A DNA stretch of 41,994 bases from positions 1 through 41,994 of the forward strand of contig JALCCG010000186.1 of the NCBI GenBank assembly GCA_023212695.1, written 5' to 3'. This DNA comes from Sporisorium sorghi. Taxonomy: Eukaryota; Basidiomycota; Ustilaginomycetes; Ustilaginales; Ustilaginaceae. Positions 8,169 to 16,687 of the stretch are shown one piece after another (position 1 is the first letter of the stretch; each line of letters opens with the position of its first letter). The notes under the pieces are model-generated. The model saw only the letters and a list, made by a program, of their open reading frames with translations, made no database searches and was not told the DNA's origin. A program made the translations under genes and the position numbers.

Positions 8169-8338
8169 GTAAAAAAGAAACGGTACCAACATTCAACAAG
8201 TTTCAGCTGGCACAGTCCAATCAATTCAACAATCGCGAGAAGGATGTGCTAAGCGCCATTCTCGAAGAGGGCAAAGCGTACACCGTTCAGCAAGCGAAAG
8301 ACCAGATGACTACATTTTTGAAAAAGGAGGTCATTTAA
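8165..8338 (+). CDS. Small conserved-position protein before the sheath gene, 57 residues
   Basis: This 57-residue gene starts at ATG 8165, overlapping the previous stop as ATGA, and ends one base before the sheath ATG at 8339. The protein is charged and helical (NNREKDVLSAILEEGKAYTV, then AKDQMTTFLKKEVI). Its last codons also contain the AAAGGAGG used by the sheath gene, so translation through it may couple sheath synthesis. I do not recognise a named family; small proteins of similar size occur before the sheath gene in PBSX-like clusters. Function is unknown. Confidence 0.68.
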   Translation: MSKKETVPTFNKFQLAQSNQFNNREKDVLSAILEEGKAYTVQQAKDQMTTFLKKEVI

Positions 8339-9658
8339 ATGGCCGGAGGAACATGGACAACACCTAACAAAGTAAGACCAGGCGTATACACCCAAATCTC
8401 ATCGCAGGAGCAGCCGATCGGGCGCGTTGGTGAGAGGGGGATTGCAGCACTGGGCCTTTCCCTCCCATGGGGGAAGCCGAACAAAATCCAAATCATTAAA
8501 CCAGGTACCAATTTGGTTGAGGTGCTGGGTTATGATATCACAGCGCCGCAGCTGCTTGCGGTAAAAGAAGTACTCAAGCGTGCAGGTACTCTTCTGCTGT
8601 ACCGCTTGAACAGCGGTGTCCAGGCAGCGGGTTCCGTTGCCGGACTCAAGGTAACCGCACGTTATGGCGGCGAACGTGGAAATGACGTCCAGATTGTCGT
8701 TGAGAACGCCGTGGATGATCCCGGCAAGTTCGTGGTCAGCACCCTGCTCAGCGGCAAGGTCGTGGACAAGCAGCTTGTAGCTGGTGCAGCAGAACTGCAA
8801 CCGAACCTGTATGTGACCTTCGCACCGGATACCGGCGATTTGGCGGCAACGGCAGGATTTGCTCTGACAGGCGGCGCCAACGGCACCGTGACCAATCAAG
8901 AGCATGTGGATTTTCTGGCTGCGCTCGAGGTCCAAGACTTCCAGACCGTAGGTCTGTTGTCTGCGGATCCAACGCTCAAATCGCTGTATACCGCTTTCGT
9001 CAAGCGTCTTCGCGAGTCGGAAGGCAAGAAAGTGCAAGCTGTATTGTCTGATTACCCTGCTGCGGATTATGAAGGCATCATTAGCGTGAAAAATGGTGTT
9101 GTTCTCACCGACGGTACCGTTGTGGATAAAGTAAAAGCCGTTGCTTGGGTCACTGGTGCTACGGCTGCGGCAGCAGTGAACGAGTCCCTGACGTATGCAG
9201 CGTACGACGAAGCGGTGGATACCGATGTTCGCCTGAGCCATACGGAGATTGAAGCGGCGCTCACGAAGGGCGAGTTCCTGTTCAGCTACAGCGGCGGCAA
9301 AGCCGTGGTCGAGCAGGATATTAACAGCTTTACTTCGATTGAACCGGCGAAACAGCGCCATTTTTCCAAAAACCGAGTGGTCCGCGTGCTGGATGGCATT
9401 GCAAATGACCTGAAGCTGATTTTTGAGAAGTCTTATATCGGGAAGGTAGACAATAACGTGGATGGCCGGACCTTGTTCTGGGCGGAATGTGCCGCGTATT
9501 TTGCTTCCTTGCAAAACATAGGGGCGATTCAGAATTTCAATGCGAACGAGGATATTGTGGTGACACCGGGTACAGAGGGCGACGTGCTGTTTGTGGATAT
9601 CAAGGTACAGCCAGTGGATGCAATTGAAAAAGTATACATGAAAGTGAAGGTGGTCTAA
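8339..9658 (+). CDS. xkdK: Contractile tail sheath protein (module B)
   Basis: This 439-residue protein is the sheath subunit (XkdK type). It begins GTWTTPNKVRPGVYTQI, the usual sheath opening, and continues through ALGLSLPWGKPNKIQII. The C-terminal domain includes DGIANDLKLIFEKSYIGKVDNN and ends ..VDIKVQPVDAIEKVYMKVKVV, the strand that links neighbouring subunits in contractile sheaths. The sheath surrounds the inner tube and drives it through the target envelope on contraction. AAAGGAGG at 8323-8330 gives an ideal start at ATG 8339. It is the only sheath gene visible; the module A copy, if present, lies left of the window. Confidence 0.93.
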   Translation: MAGGTWTTPNKVRPGVYTQISSQEQPIGRVGERGIAALGLSLPWGKPNKIQIIKPGTNLVEVLGYDITAPQLLAVKEVLKRAGTLLLYRLNSGVQAAGSVAGLKVTARYGGERGNDVQIVVENAVDDPGKFVVSTLLSGKVVDKQLVAGAAELQPNLYVTFAPDTGDLAATAGFALTGGANGTVTNQEHVDFLAALEVQDFQTVGLLSADPTLKSLYTAFVKRLRESEGKKVQAVLSDYPAADYEGIISVKNGVVLTDGTVVDKVKAVAWVTGATAAAAVNESLTYAAYDEAVDTDVRLSHTEIEAALTKGEFLFSYSGGKAVVEQDINSFTSIEPAKQRHFSKNRVVRVLDGIANDLKLIFEKSYIGKVDNNVDGRTLFWAECAAYFASLQNIGAIQNFNANEDIVVTPGTEGDVLFVDIKVQPVDAIEKVYMKVKVV

Positions 9659-9659
9659 G

Positions 9660-10118
9660 ATGGCATTTTTGCGGGCAAACGACACGATTTCCGGACAAGA
9701 GGGCAAGGCATTCGTCAAGATTGGCGACCGTATGGAGGAAATGTTCTACATTAAAACGCTGGAAGCTACGGTGGAAAAAGAAAAAGCCGAGCTGAAAACG
9801 ATGGGCCAACGCGCGGTGCAGCACAAAGCCATTGGCTGGAAGGGGAGCGGCACGATGACCATCTATTACGTGACCTCGCTCTTCCGCGAGCTGATGATGG
9901 AATACATCCAGACCGGCAAGGACGCCTACTTCATGATTGAAGTGCGCAATGAGGATCCGGGTTCGTCGACCGGGCGTCAGACGGTGATTTTGGAAGGGGT
10001 CAACCTGGACAGCGTGATCATGGCTTCCCTGGACACCGAAGCGGAGGCGCTGGAGGAAGAAGTGGCCTTCACGTTTGAGAATGTACGGATTGAGACCCCG
10101 TTTAACCCATTGGCCTAA
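9660..10118 (+). CDS. xkdM: Tail tube protein (module B)
   Basis: This 152-residue protein matches the XkdM/DUF2001 tail tube family, which polymerises into the inner tube. It opens LRANDTISGQEGKAFVKIGD and contains the beta-rich core GWKGSGTMTIYYVTSLF and YFMIEVRNEDP, ending with ENVRIETPFNPLA. The ATG comes one base after the sheath stop, with AAGGTGG just upstream, so sheath and tube are translated together. Confidence 0.92.
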   Translation: MAFLRANDTISGQEGKAFVKIGDRMEEMFYIKTLEATVEKEKAELKTMGQRAVQHKAIGWKGSGTMTIYYVTSLFRELMMEYIQTGKDAYFMIEVRNEDPGSSTGRQTVILEGVNLDSVIMASLDTEAEALEEEVAFTFENVRIETPFNPLA

Positions 10119-10148
10119 TAGTATTTAACATGATGAGGAGGAAGGAAT

Positions 10149-10571
10149 ATGAGCGATTTTAGTATGTTTTTTGCTGGACAATCGGCTGCGGAGATCACGG
10201 AGGAATTCGTGGTCTCTGTTCGTTTTAAGGATGCTGAGGGGAGTCCCGTGCCTTGGAAGCTGCGCAGTATCACCGAGGAAGAGAACCAGGAGTGCCGCAA
10301 AGCAGCTACCCGTAAAGTCAAGGGCAAGAATGGCGTATTCACGCCGGAGATCGACCCGAATGACTATATGGCGAAGCTCATGGTATCCAGTGTGATCTAC
10401 CCGGATTTGAAAAACAGCGAGCTGCAAAAATCCTACAGCGTGCTCGGTGCAGAGTCCCTGCTCCGAAAAATGCTGCTGCCCGGCGAATTTGCCGCGCTTG
10501 GCGAGCGGGTCCAGGCCCTTAACGGTTTTGACCGGGATATGAACGATCTGGTGGACGACGTAAAAAACTAA
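10149..10571 (+). CDS. xkdN: Tail assembly chaperone, short form (XkdN)
   Basis: This 140-residue protein is the zero-frame product of the tail assembly chaperone gene, between the tube and the tape measure, as in PBSX and SPP1-like clusters. It contains RSITEEENQECRKAATRKVKG and YPDLKNSELQKSYSVLGAE. It corresponds to lambda gpG and coats the tape measure during tail assembly. The frame ends in GTA AAA AAC TAA, where A AAA AAC (10562-10568) is a canonical -1 slippery heptamer in the right phase. The longer product is listed separately. Confidence 0.9.
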   Translation: MSDFSMFFAGQSAAEITEEFVVSVRFKDAEGSPVPWKLRSITEEENQECRKAATRKVKGKNGVFTPEIDPNDYMAKLMVSSVIYPDLKNSELQKSYSVLGAESLLRKMLLPGEFAALGERVQALNGFDRDMNDLVDDVKN

Positions 10572-10741
10572 TCCAAGAGGGCGATGGTGACGCGAACTAT
10601 GCGTACTACGCCCTCCATGAACTGCACATCCTTCCTCACCAGCTCATGGCGATGACGGTCCGGGAACGGGCCGCCATCTATGCCATGATCTCGATGCGGG
10701 TGGAGAAGGAGAAGCGCGAGCGGGTACGGAAGCGGAGATAG
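10149..10741 (+). CDS. Tail assembly chaperone, -1 frameshift long form (gpGT-like)
   Basis: A -1 shift at A AAA AAC (10562-10568) lets ribosomes bypass the TAA at 10569 and continue from CTA 10568 to TAG 10739-10741. This adds 57 codons and makes a product of about 197 residues. The extension reads LIQEGDGDANYAYYALHEL, then HILPHQLMAMTVRERAAIYA, and ends in a basic helix. A 'YY.LH.LHILP' pattern is what I expect of the second half of XkdN-type chaperones. No ribosome binding site or independent start serves this segment. In lambda, gpGT binds the tape measure through the T part; the same role is inferred. Confidence 0.82.
10562..10615 (+). promoter_or_regulatory. Programmed -1 ribosomal frameshift signal
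   Basis: The heptamer AAAAAAC (10562-10568) lies in phase A AAA AAC. After an 8-base spacer a perfect 7-bp stem follows: GAGGGCG at 10577-10583 pairs with CGCCCTC at 10609-10615. A second 4-bp stem, ACGC 10590-10593 with GCGT 10601-10604, can form inside the loop. Heptamer, spacer length and stimulatory hairpin all fit the standard -1 frameshift arrangement. Confidence 0.85.
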
Positions 10742-10765
10742 GTTGTAGAAGAAGGGGGTGAAGGA

Positions 10766-12682
10766 ATGGCGAGTGTAAAAGATGCGTTGTCGTATTTGAA
10801 TAATATGGCTAATGATATGATCGTGAATCAGCTGGTGCAGTTCGAAAACAGCTTTCAGCAGACCGTAAACCAAATCTCCAAAGCAGCACAACAACAGGTG
10901 CAATTGAATCAACAGATTGGGCAAGGAGAGAAGAAGGTCAGTAGGCTTGGAAACGCTTTTAAATCGTTCAAATCTGTTTATAAGGCAGCCGATTTTGTTG
11001 CCAAAATGACGATTGTTCCAGCAGCCAAAGAACAAGCAATGGAAGACTTATTTAAAGTCAAGACTGGCAATGCTGAGGTCGGTTCAGCCATATTCGAGAA
11101 TGTGAAACAGAACGCATTGAAAACCGGAGTTGATGTTAACGAATCATTAAACAATGCACTATCATTCATGTCGATGACTAAAAACTCAGATCAAATTTCA
11201 CAATTAAACGGTTTTGCTGATCGGATGAGTGTACTCTCTTCTGGTAACAAAAGCTCGAAAGATGCAACTGCAGCAATTATGAGTGCGATGCAAGGTGATA
11301 CTAGCGCCTTAGCTAAGAATTTTAATATTCCTGATTCGCAGATTAAAAGTTTCAATGCGGAGATCGCATCATCTAAGGGGAATTTTACTGCGTTTCTTTC
11401 ATCCATGGACAAGCTTCTTCAAAAATCAGGCATGACACAAGAAGCTATGGATGCCATGTTAAATTCGCCTGTTAATAAGTGGAAGCAATTAATGGGATCC
11501 GTTAACGATTCTTTTGTTCAGATGGGAGGTGGGGCTTTAGCCGCAATTATCCCAATTCTGGATATGTTAAATGCAGCTTTTGAAAACGGAACTTTTCAAC
11601 CTTTCATTGACGCTCTATCCATTGGATTAGCTGTCATTGCTGAGGGTTTCTTGTGGGTATCGCAATTGGTTCCTCCGGCTTGGGAGTTTATCAAAGGTAC
11701 AATTACAGGAGTCGGGATAGTCATTTGGAATTTAATTAACATCTTGATTGGATTAATGCCTGTTTTTACTTTTGTAGGTGTTTTATTAGCTATACTCAAC
11801 GCAGGATTTTTATACGGGAAAATCGCTGCATTAGGCTATGGTGCCGCTCAAATGGCTGCAGCTGTGAAGACCAGTCTCTTAACGGCAGCAACCAGCATCC
11901 AGGCTGGAGCGATGAGAATTCTTAATATGATTATTAATGCGAATCCTCTTATGTACTTAATCGCATTAATTATTGCTGTGATTTCAGCTTTCGGTGTTTG
12001 GAGTGTAGTTACACAGGGACTAAAAAAGGTTTTCAGCAACGTATTCGGCTTCATCGTCGATCTTGCGCAAAACACCGTCAATACAGTAATTAATCTTATT
12101 AACGGCATCATCAAAGGTGTGAACGCGGTAGCGGGCTTTTTTGGCAAGGTTCTTGGCGTGGATACGAAGCAAATTGCAGAGATTGAATATAAGGCGGACT
12201 TTACGAATTTTAAGGAAAATGGGAAGGGTTTTATAGAAGATTTTTCGATGGATACGTTTAAGGATAGTTTCATGCCGGATAAGAGTGCGGGCAAGAACAA
12301 CGAGGATCTTTTGGAGCAGTACAATATAGGCAAAACCGGTTACGATGTTACGATGCCGAAAACAACTCCAACCCCGGCCATGCCCGGGATGTCTTCCATG
12401 CCGGCCATGTCAAGCGCCCCAATTCCTGTAGCCCCTGCGGGCGGCAGCATCGATTCCATCGGCCAAGTGGACAATTCGGTCGACGTGGCGAGCGAGGATC
12501 TGAAGGTCATGCGCGACCTGGCGGAAGTGAACGCGATCAGCAATATGATCACCCTGACGCCGACTGTACAGATGACAACGGGGGATATTAACTCCGGCGC
12601 CGATCTGGATACCATCGTGTCAAGAATAAATCGTACGCTGGAAGAACAGTTTGTGTCCAGTGCCGAGGGGGTGTATTTGTAG
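10766..12682 (+). CDS. Tail tape measure protein (module B)
   Basis: This 638-residue protein follows the chaperone and is the longest structural gene in the module after the fibre. The N-terminal 90 residues are helical and Gln-rich (FENSFQQTVNQISKAAQQQ). A central hydrophobic region (about residues 255-415) contains several membrane-like stretches such as FTFVGVLLAILNAGFLYG and MYLIALIIAVISAFGVWSVV. The end has a Pro/Met linker and a small conserved domain ending in TIVSRINRTLEEQF, similar to module A. It sets tail length and is thought to leave the tube during penetration. Most of the first 1.3 kb is AT-rich compared with the last 350 bases. The start ATG follows GAAGGGGGTGAAGG. Confidence 0.9.
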   Translation: MASVKDALSYLNNMANDMIVNQLVQFENSFQQTVNQISKAAQQQVQLNQQIGQGEKKVSRLGNAFKSFKSVYKAADFVAKMTIVPAAKEQAMEDLFKVKTGNAEVGSAIFENVKQNALKTGVDVNESLNNALSFMSMTKNSDQISQLNGFADRMSVLSSGNKSSKDATAAIMSAMQGDTSALAKNFNIPDSQIKSFNAEIASSKGNFTAFLSSMDKLLQKSGMTQEAMDAMLNSPVNKWKQLMGSVNDSFVQMGGGALAAIIPILDMLNAAFENGTFQPFIDALSIGLAVIAEGFLWVSQLVPPAWEFIKGTITGVGIVIWNLINILIGLMPVFTFVGVLLAILNAGFLYGKIAALGYGAAQMAAAVKTSLLTAATSIQAGAMRILNMIINANPLMYLIALIIAVISAFGVWSVVTQGLKKVFSNVFGFIVDLAQNTVNTVINLINGIIKGVNAVAGFFGKVLGVDTKQIAEIEYKADFTNFKENGKGFIEDFSMDTFKDSFMPDKSAGKNNEDLLEQYNIGKTGYDVTMPKTTPTPAMPGMSSMPAMSSAPIPVAPAGGSIDSIGQVDNSVDVASEDLKVMRDLAEVNAISNMITLTPTVQMTTGDINSGADLDTIVSRINRTLEEQFVSSAEGVYL

Positions 12683-12683
12683 C

Positions 12684-13403
12684 ATGAGCGACTACGGATT
12701 TTTCCTGAGCTTTAATAACCAAGAGGAGGTTTTTCGATTTCCGGTGAACCCTGAGCGGATTGAAGTCAAGGATAGTGGTGAGGGCAAATCCTATACGGTA
12801 GCGGGACTTGGCGAAGTGAATGCGATTCTGCATCCGAAGCTGACGGAGATTTCGTTTGAGAGCTTTTTCCCGGGCAGGGTATATCCCTTTGTCCATCTAG
12901 GGTCTGATGAGAAGCTGAAACTTCCAATGGAATACGTAAATACCATCAAAGGCTGGATGGAGAGCCGCAGACCGGTACGTTTTGTGATGACGGGGCTTGT
13001 TCCCGATCCGCTGAGCGGTACAGACGGCAAGAATGTGGTGCGGGCGATGAAGTCATTTGGCATCAACATGGCGGCATCCATCGAAAGCTTCAACTGGAAC
13101 ACGATGTCCGGATCGCCGGAGGATATTGAATTCTCCATTACCTTAAAGCGCTATGTGTTCTATGGGGCAAGGAAGGTGGTACCGCTCAAGGATAAGAAGG
13201 CGGCAGCCGTGAAGAAGAAAGACCGGCCGGATGACCGGAAGAAGCCCGTCTCCTATACGGTTGCCAAAGGCGACACCCTGTGGAGCATTGCCCAAAAGCT
13301 GCTCGGGAGCGGCTCGCTCCATACGGACATCCAAAAACTGAACGGAATCAAGGACCATGAGGTTCGGAAGCTGGCGATTGGCCGGGTTCTCAAGATTCCT
13401 TAA
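12684..13403 (+). CDS. xkdP: XkdP-like LysM baseplate/tail protein (module B)
   Basis: This 239-residue protein has FRFPVNPERIEVKDSG near residues 17-32 and a C-terminal LysM domain beginning SYTVAKGDTLWSIAQKLLG (about residue 191) and ending LAIGRVLKIP. It is the module B counterpart of the gene at 555. ATG 12684 was chosen over an upstream in-frame GTG (12651), because the GTG lies inside the tape measure gene and would add an unrelated tail. GAGGGGG lies at 12665-12671, somewhat far from the ATG. A Lys-rich linker (KDKKAAAVKKKDRPDDRKK) separates the two domains. Confidence 0.87.
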   Translation: MSDYGFFLSFNNQEEVFRFPVNPERIEVKDSGEGKSYTVAGLGEVNAILHPKLTEISFESFFPGRVYPFVHLGSDEKLKLPMEYVNTIKGWMESRRPVRFVMTGLVPDPLSGTDGKNVVRAMKSFGINMAASIESFNWNTMSGSPEDIEFSITLKRYVFYGARKVVPLKDKKAAAVKKKDRPDDRKKPVSYTVAKGDTLWSIAQKLLGSGSLHTDIQKLNGIKDHEVRKLAIGRVLKIP

Positions 13404-13415
13404 GGAGGTGGCTGC

Positions 13416-14381
13416 ATGATCGAGCTGATGATTGACCGAAAGAATGGAAGCGTGTGGGATCTGGGGCAGATCGTAACGGATATTACATGGAAAACAAGCC
13501 GTCAGGCAAAGCCGGCGAGTCTTGATATCAACTACGTCAACAATGGTCTGGCGCAGAGCAAGGAATTTGACGTGGAGAATGGTGACATTGTGCGTTTCCG
13601 CAAGGATAACAAGGACCTGTTTTATGGCTATGTTTTTTCAAAAGAATGGGGGTTGGACGCCCAGGTGAAACTGATGGCCTACGACCAGCTGCGCTATTTG
13701 TCCAGCAACGACACCTATCGGTTCACCAATGCCAAGGTAGAGGAAATCATTCGCAAGATTGCCAAGGATTTTAATCTGAAAACAGGCACGCTGGCCCAAA
13801 CCGGCCATACGATTCCCGCGATGCTGGAAGCAGACAAAAAGCTGATTGATATAATCTGCAAGGCGCTGGAGTCCACGCTGATTGCGACCAAGCAGTATTA
13901 TATGTTTTATGACCAGTATGGTGAACTGACACTTCGCAACATCAATGATATGCTGCTCATGCTCGCTGTTGGAGAAGACAGCCTGATGACGGATTTTTCA
14001 TATAAAAAAAGCATCGACAACGAAACGTACAACCGCGTTAAAGTCGTGCGGGACAACAAGGAGAGCGGGAAGCGGGACGTGTATATGTACCAGCATGGGC
14101 AGAACATCGCCCAGTGGGGCTTGCTGCAGCTGTACGAGGTGGCAGACGAGAACATGAACCCGGCCCAATTGAAGCAGCTGGCACAGAATTTGCTCGAACT
14201 GAAGAACAGGGAGCAGCAGACGCTGTCGATTGAGGCTATGGGAGACTTGCGGGTCCGTGCGGGAAACACGATTTATGTCAATCTTCCCGAAGAAGGGCTG
14301 AAGCCGTACCTCATCGATGAATGTACGCATAAATTCTCGGACGGTACGCACACGATGTCGCTCAATATGAAGGTGGTGTAA
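13416..14381 (+). CDS. xkdQ: XkdQ-like baseplate hub protein (module B)
   Basis: This 321-residue protein occupies the XkdQ position. Motifs typical of this group are DITWKTSRQAKPASLDINYV near residue 22, FRKDNKDLFYGYVFSKEWG near residue 57, YDQLRYLSSNDTYRF near residue 91, and a C-terminal RAGNTIYVNLPEEG. The family is inferred to form the hub around the spike, like T4 gp27. AAGGAGG precedes ATG 13416. It is clearly more typical of the family than the module A protein at 1196, which differs through most of its length. Confidence 0.87.
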   Translation: MIELMIDRKNGSVWDLGQIVTDITWKTSRQAKPASLDINYVNNGLAQSKEFDVENGDIVRFRKDNKDLFYGYVFSKEWGLDAQVKLMAYDQLRYLSSNDTYRFTNAKVEEIIRKIAKDFNLKTGTLAQTGHTIPAMLEADKKLIDIICKALESTLIATKQYYMFYDQYGELTLRNINDMLLMLAVGEDSLMTDFSYKKSIDNETYNRVKVVRDNKESGKRDVYMYQHGQNIAQWGLLQLYEVADENMNPAQLKQLAQNLLELKNREQQTLSIEAMGDLRVRAGNTIYVNLPEEGLKPYLIDECTHKFSDGTHTMSLNMKVV

Positions 14382-14387
14382 GCAGGA

Positions 14388-14684
14388 ATGCTGGATATTA
14401 TCAAAAAAGCCAGTCTCAGCGCCGTAGGAAGCACGAATCCGATGGCGGTGCTGTACGGCACAGTCACATCTGTACATCCTCTGGAGGTGAACGTGGATCA
14501 GCGTTTCAGCCTGACGGAGGATTTTTTGGTTATCGGCGAGTCGATGACCGAGTATAAGCTGAACATCGGCGGCGAAGAGTATTACATTCGCAGAGGGCTG
14601 GAGATTGGGGATACAGTGCTGCTAATTCGTTATCAGGGCGGGCAGACATACCTCGTGCTGGATCGGCTGGTGAAGCCGTCATGA
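14388..14684 (+). CDS. xkdR: XkdR-like DUF2577 tail protein (module B)
   Basis: This 98-residue protein opens MLDIIKKASLSAVGSTNPMA and then GTVTSVHPLEVNVDQRFSL, the standard DUF2577/XkdR form, with an OB-like small beta barrel ending in GDTVLLIRYQGGQTYLVLDRL. It probably sits between hub and wedge in the baseplate. The ATG lies six bases after the hub stop, and the stop overlaps the next ATG as ATGA. Confidence 0.85.
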   Translation: MLDIIKKASLSAVGSTNPMAVLYGTVTSVHPLEVNVDQRFSLTEDFLVIGESMTEYKLNIGGEEYYIRRGLEIGDTVLLIRYQGGQTYLVLDRLVKPS

Positions 14685-15109
14685 TCCCGCAGGGAGGAAC
14701 GATTCTACCGGGTAGTGAGATCGTGGAAACGCTGGAGCAGCCCAGTTTGACGTACCAATTGAACCTGGAGGAAGGCTCGATATCCGGTCACATAGACGGT
14801 CTTGAGGCTGTTAAGCAGGCTGTCGTAAAAATCCTTCAGACCCGCCGGTTTGAGCATTTGATCTATAGCAGTAACTACGGGCAGGAGCTGGATTCCGTCA
14901 TCGGGCGTGACCCGCTGTGGGCTTATGCCGAAATCGAGAGGCACATCAAGGAAGCGCTGCTGCAGGATGACCGGATTGTGTCCGTGGATGATATGAATAT
15001 CACTTTTGCGGGCGAGCAGGCGATGGCGGAATTTACGGTTCGGAGTCTGTATGGGACTTTCAATATGACGAAGGAGGTGAGGGAGGATGGTAGAGGAACA
15101 GACGTATGA
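14681..15109 (+). CDS. xkdS: XkdS-like DUF2634 baseplate protein, gp25-related (module B)
   Basis: This 142-residue protein contains QAVVKILQTRRFEHLIYSSN followed by YGQELDSVIGRDP (residues about 46-78), the diagnostic core of the DUF2634/gp25-like wedge family. The start overlaps the preceding stop as ATGA. The 3' end overlaps the next gene by 23 bases, and the AAGGAGG and GGGAGG used by that gene lie inside this coding sequence. The paralogue in module A is the same length. Confidence 0.9.
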   Translation: MIPQGGTILPGSEIVETLEQPSLTYQLNLEEGSISGHIDGLEAVKQAVVKILQTRRFEHLIYSSNYGQELDSVIGRDPLWAYAEIERHIKEALLQDDRIVSVDDMNITFAGEQAMAEFTVRSLYGTFNMTKEVREDGRGTDV

Positions 15110-16145
15110 AGCCATTCTGGAGCGGATGCTGGATCGGATTCCGGAAGGCATGGACAAAAGAGAGGGCAGCATCATCTACGATGCGTTGGCACCTTCTGCT
15201 GCTGAGCTTGCTCAGATGTACGCGGAATTGGGATATTCCATGAATCTGAAATTTGCCGCTACGGCATCGGGTGAATATTTGGATCGGAGCATTGCGTGGT
15301 CGGGATTGACCCGGAAGCAGGCTACTAAAGCGCAGCTTTTGGGGCACTTTTCTGGCAGTAATGGTGTCCCGGTGGATGTACCGCTGGGAAGCCGGTTTTC
15401 GTTGGATCCGCTGAACTATAAGGTCATTACCCGGCTGGAAGCGGGTCAATATATTGTGGAGTGCGAGACGATCGGGAAGGATGGCAACCGCCGCTTCGGT
15501 TCGCTGCTGCCACTGGAATACATTGAAGGCTTGGTGAAGGCAGAGCTGATGGAACTGTGGGTACCAGGCGAAGATACCGAGTCGGACGAAGCGTTGTATG
15601 ACCGTTACCGGGAAAAAATCGCCCGTCCCGTGACCAGCGCGAACCGGAATCAATATGAGCTGTGGGCCAGAGAAAAGGCCGGAGTTGGCAAAGCCAGGGC
15701 TTTTCCGTTGTGGAATGGTCCGGGTACCGTGAAGGTCGTGCTGCTCGACAATGAGATGCGATCGCCGACGCCTTCTGTTGTGGAATCGGTGCAGCAGTAC
15801 ATCGATCCGACCATGGATGGGATGGGCGAAGGAGCGGCTCCCGTCGGCTCGGTGGTTACCGTTGTTGGCGCGAATGAAGTGCCCGTTCATATCGAAGTGC
15901 AGGTTACGCTTCTGGAAGGAGCCGGCATGGATGGCGTGCAGGAAGCGATTGAGCAGGGGGTTCGCCAGTATCTTAAAGATCTCGCCATGTCCGATCCATT
16001 GGTCCGGTTTAACCGGATTGCCAACGTGATTTTGGACATACCCGCGGTAATCGACTATGAGGTACTGACCATTAATGGAGGAACGGACAGCATTCCCATT
16101 CACCCGGAAGCGGTAGCCGTCTTGGGGACGGTGACGGTCCAATGA
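15087..16145 (+). CDS. xkdT: XkdT-like baseplate J / gp47 family protein (module B)
   Basis: This 352-residue baseplate J protein begins with MLDRIPEGMDKREGSIIYDA near residue 12. It has GEDTESDEALYDRYREKIAR near residue 157, GPGTVKVVLLDNEMRSPT near residue 212, and a closing VRFNRIANVILDIPAVIDYE. These blocks match the module A copy at 3006 in order. As a wedge protein it would transmit fibre contact to the sheath. The start ATG 15087 has AAGGAGG at 15071-15077. The final ATGA overlaps the next gene. Confidence 0.92.
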   Translation: MVEEQTYEAILERMLDRIPEGMDKREGSIIYDALAPSAAELAQMYAELGYSMNLKFAATASGEYLDRSIAWSGLTRKQATKAQLLGHFSGSNGVPVDVPLGSRFSLDPLNYKVITRLEAGQYIVECETIGKDGNRRFGSLLPLEYIEGLVKAELMELWVPGEDTESDEALYDRYREKIARPVTSANRNQYELWAREKAGVGKARAFPLWNGPGTVKVVLLDNEMRSPTPSVVESVQQYIDPTMDGMGEGAAPVGSVVTVVGANEVPVHIEVQVTLLEGAGMDGVQEAIEQGVRQYLKDLAMSDPLVRFNRIANVILDIPAVIDYEVLTINGGTDSIPIHPEAVAVLGTVTVQ

Positions 16146-16687
16146 GCAAAGCGGAGGTTTGGCTGAGTTACCTGCCGTCCTTTTATCACGATGTTCGGGA
16201 GATGAAAGCCATCGCCGGAGCCGAAGGGACCGAGCTGGACAAGCTGACGCAGGAACTGGAGGATCTGCTGGATCAGTATTATCCAGAGACTGCTACCTGG
16301 GCGCTGTCCCGATATGAGCAGGACTTGAACATTCCGGTGAATCTGTCCAAGCCGATAGAGCAGCGGCGCTCGGTTATTATCTCGAAGATGCGGGGGAGCG
16401 GGAAAGTGTCGGTCAGCATGCTCAAAAACGTGGCGCAGGCCTACGAGCGGGGCAGCATCGAAGTAACCGTACAGCCGGATGCGTATAAAGTGACAATTCA
16501 TTTTCGGGATACGCTGGGCATTCCCCCGAATTTAAGCGATCTGAAATCGGCCATTGAGGAGATTAAACCTGCGCATATGACTGTCGATTACGCGCTGCGT
16601 TATCTCACGATAACCGAGGTGGAGGGCATGACCTTTGATGAAATATCAGGAACAACACAAGACAGATTGTTGGGAGGAGGAGCTTAA
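16142..16687 (+). CDS. xkdU: XkdU-like DUF2313 tail protein (module B)
   Basis: This 181-residue protein of the YmfQ/DUF2313 family shows WALSRYEQDLNIPVNLSKPI near residue 54, EQRRSVIISKMRGSGKVS next to it, and LGIPPNLSDLKSAIEEIKPA near residue 122. The family connects the baseplate to the fibre. It is the counterpart of the gene at 4153 and shares both blocks with it; the two differ mainly in the last 30 residues. ATGA couples it to the baseplate J gene. Confidence 0.9.
   Translation: MSKAEVWLSYLPSFYHDVREMKAIAGAEGTELDKLTQELEDLLDQYYPETATWALSRYEQDLNIPVNLSKPIEQRRSVIISKMRGSGKVSVSMLKNVAQAYERGSIEVTVQPDAYKVTIHFRDTLGIPPNLSDLKSAIEEIKPAHMTVDYALRYLTITEVEGMTFDEISGTTQDRLLGGGA

Noticed and set aside
8399..9718. 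439-codon open frame on the minus strand
   Set aside because: It is antisense to the sheath gene and carries no recognisable domain.
15060..16142. 360-codon open frame on the minus strand
   Set aside because: It mirrors the baseplate J gene of module B and has His/Arg-rich sequence typical of antisense frames.
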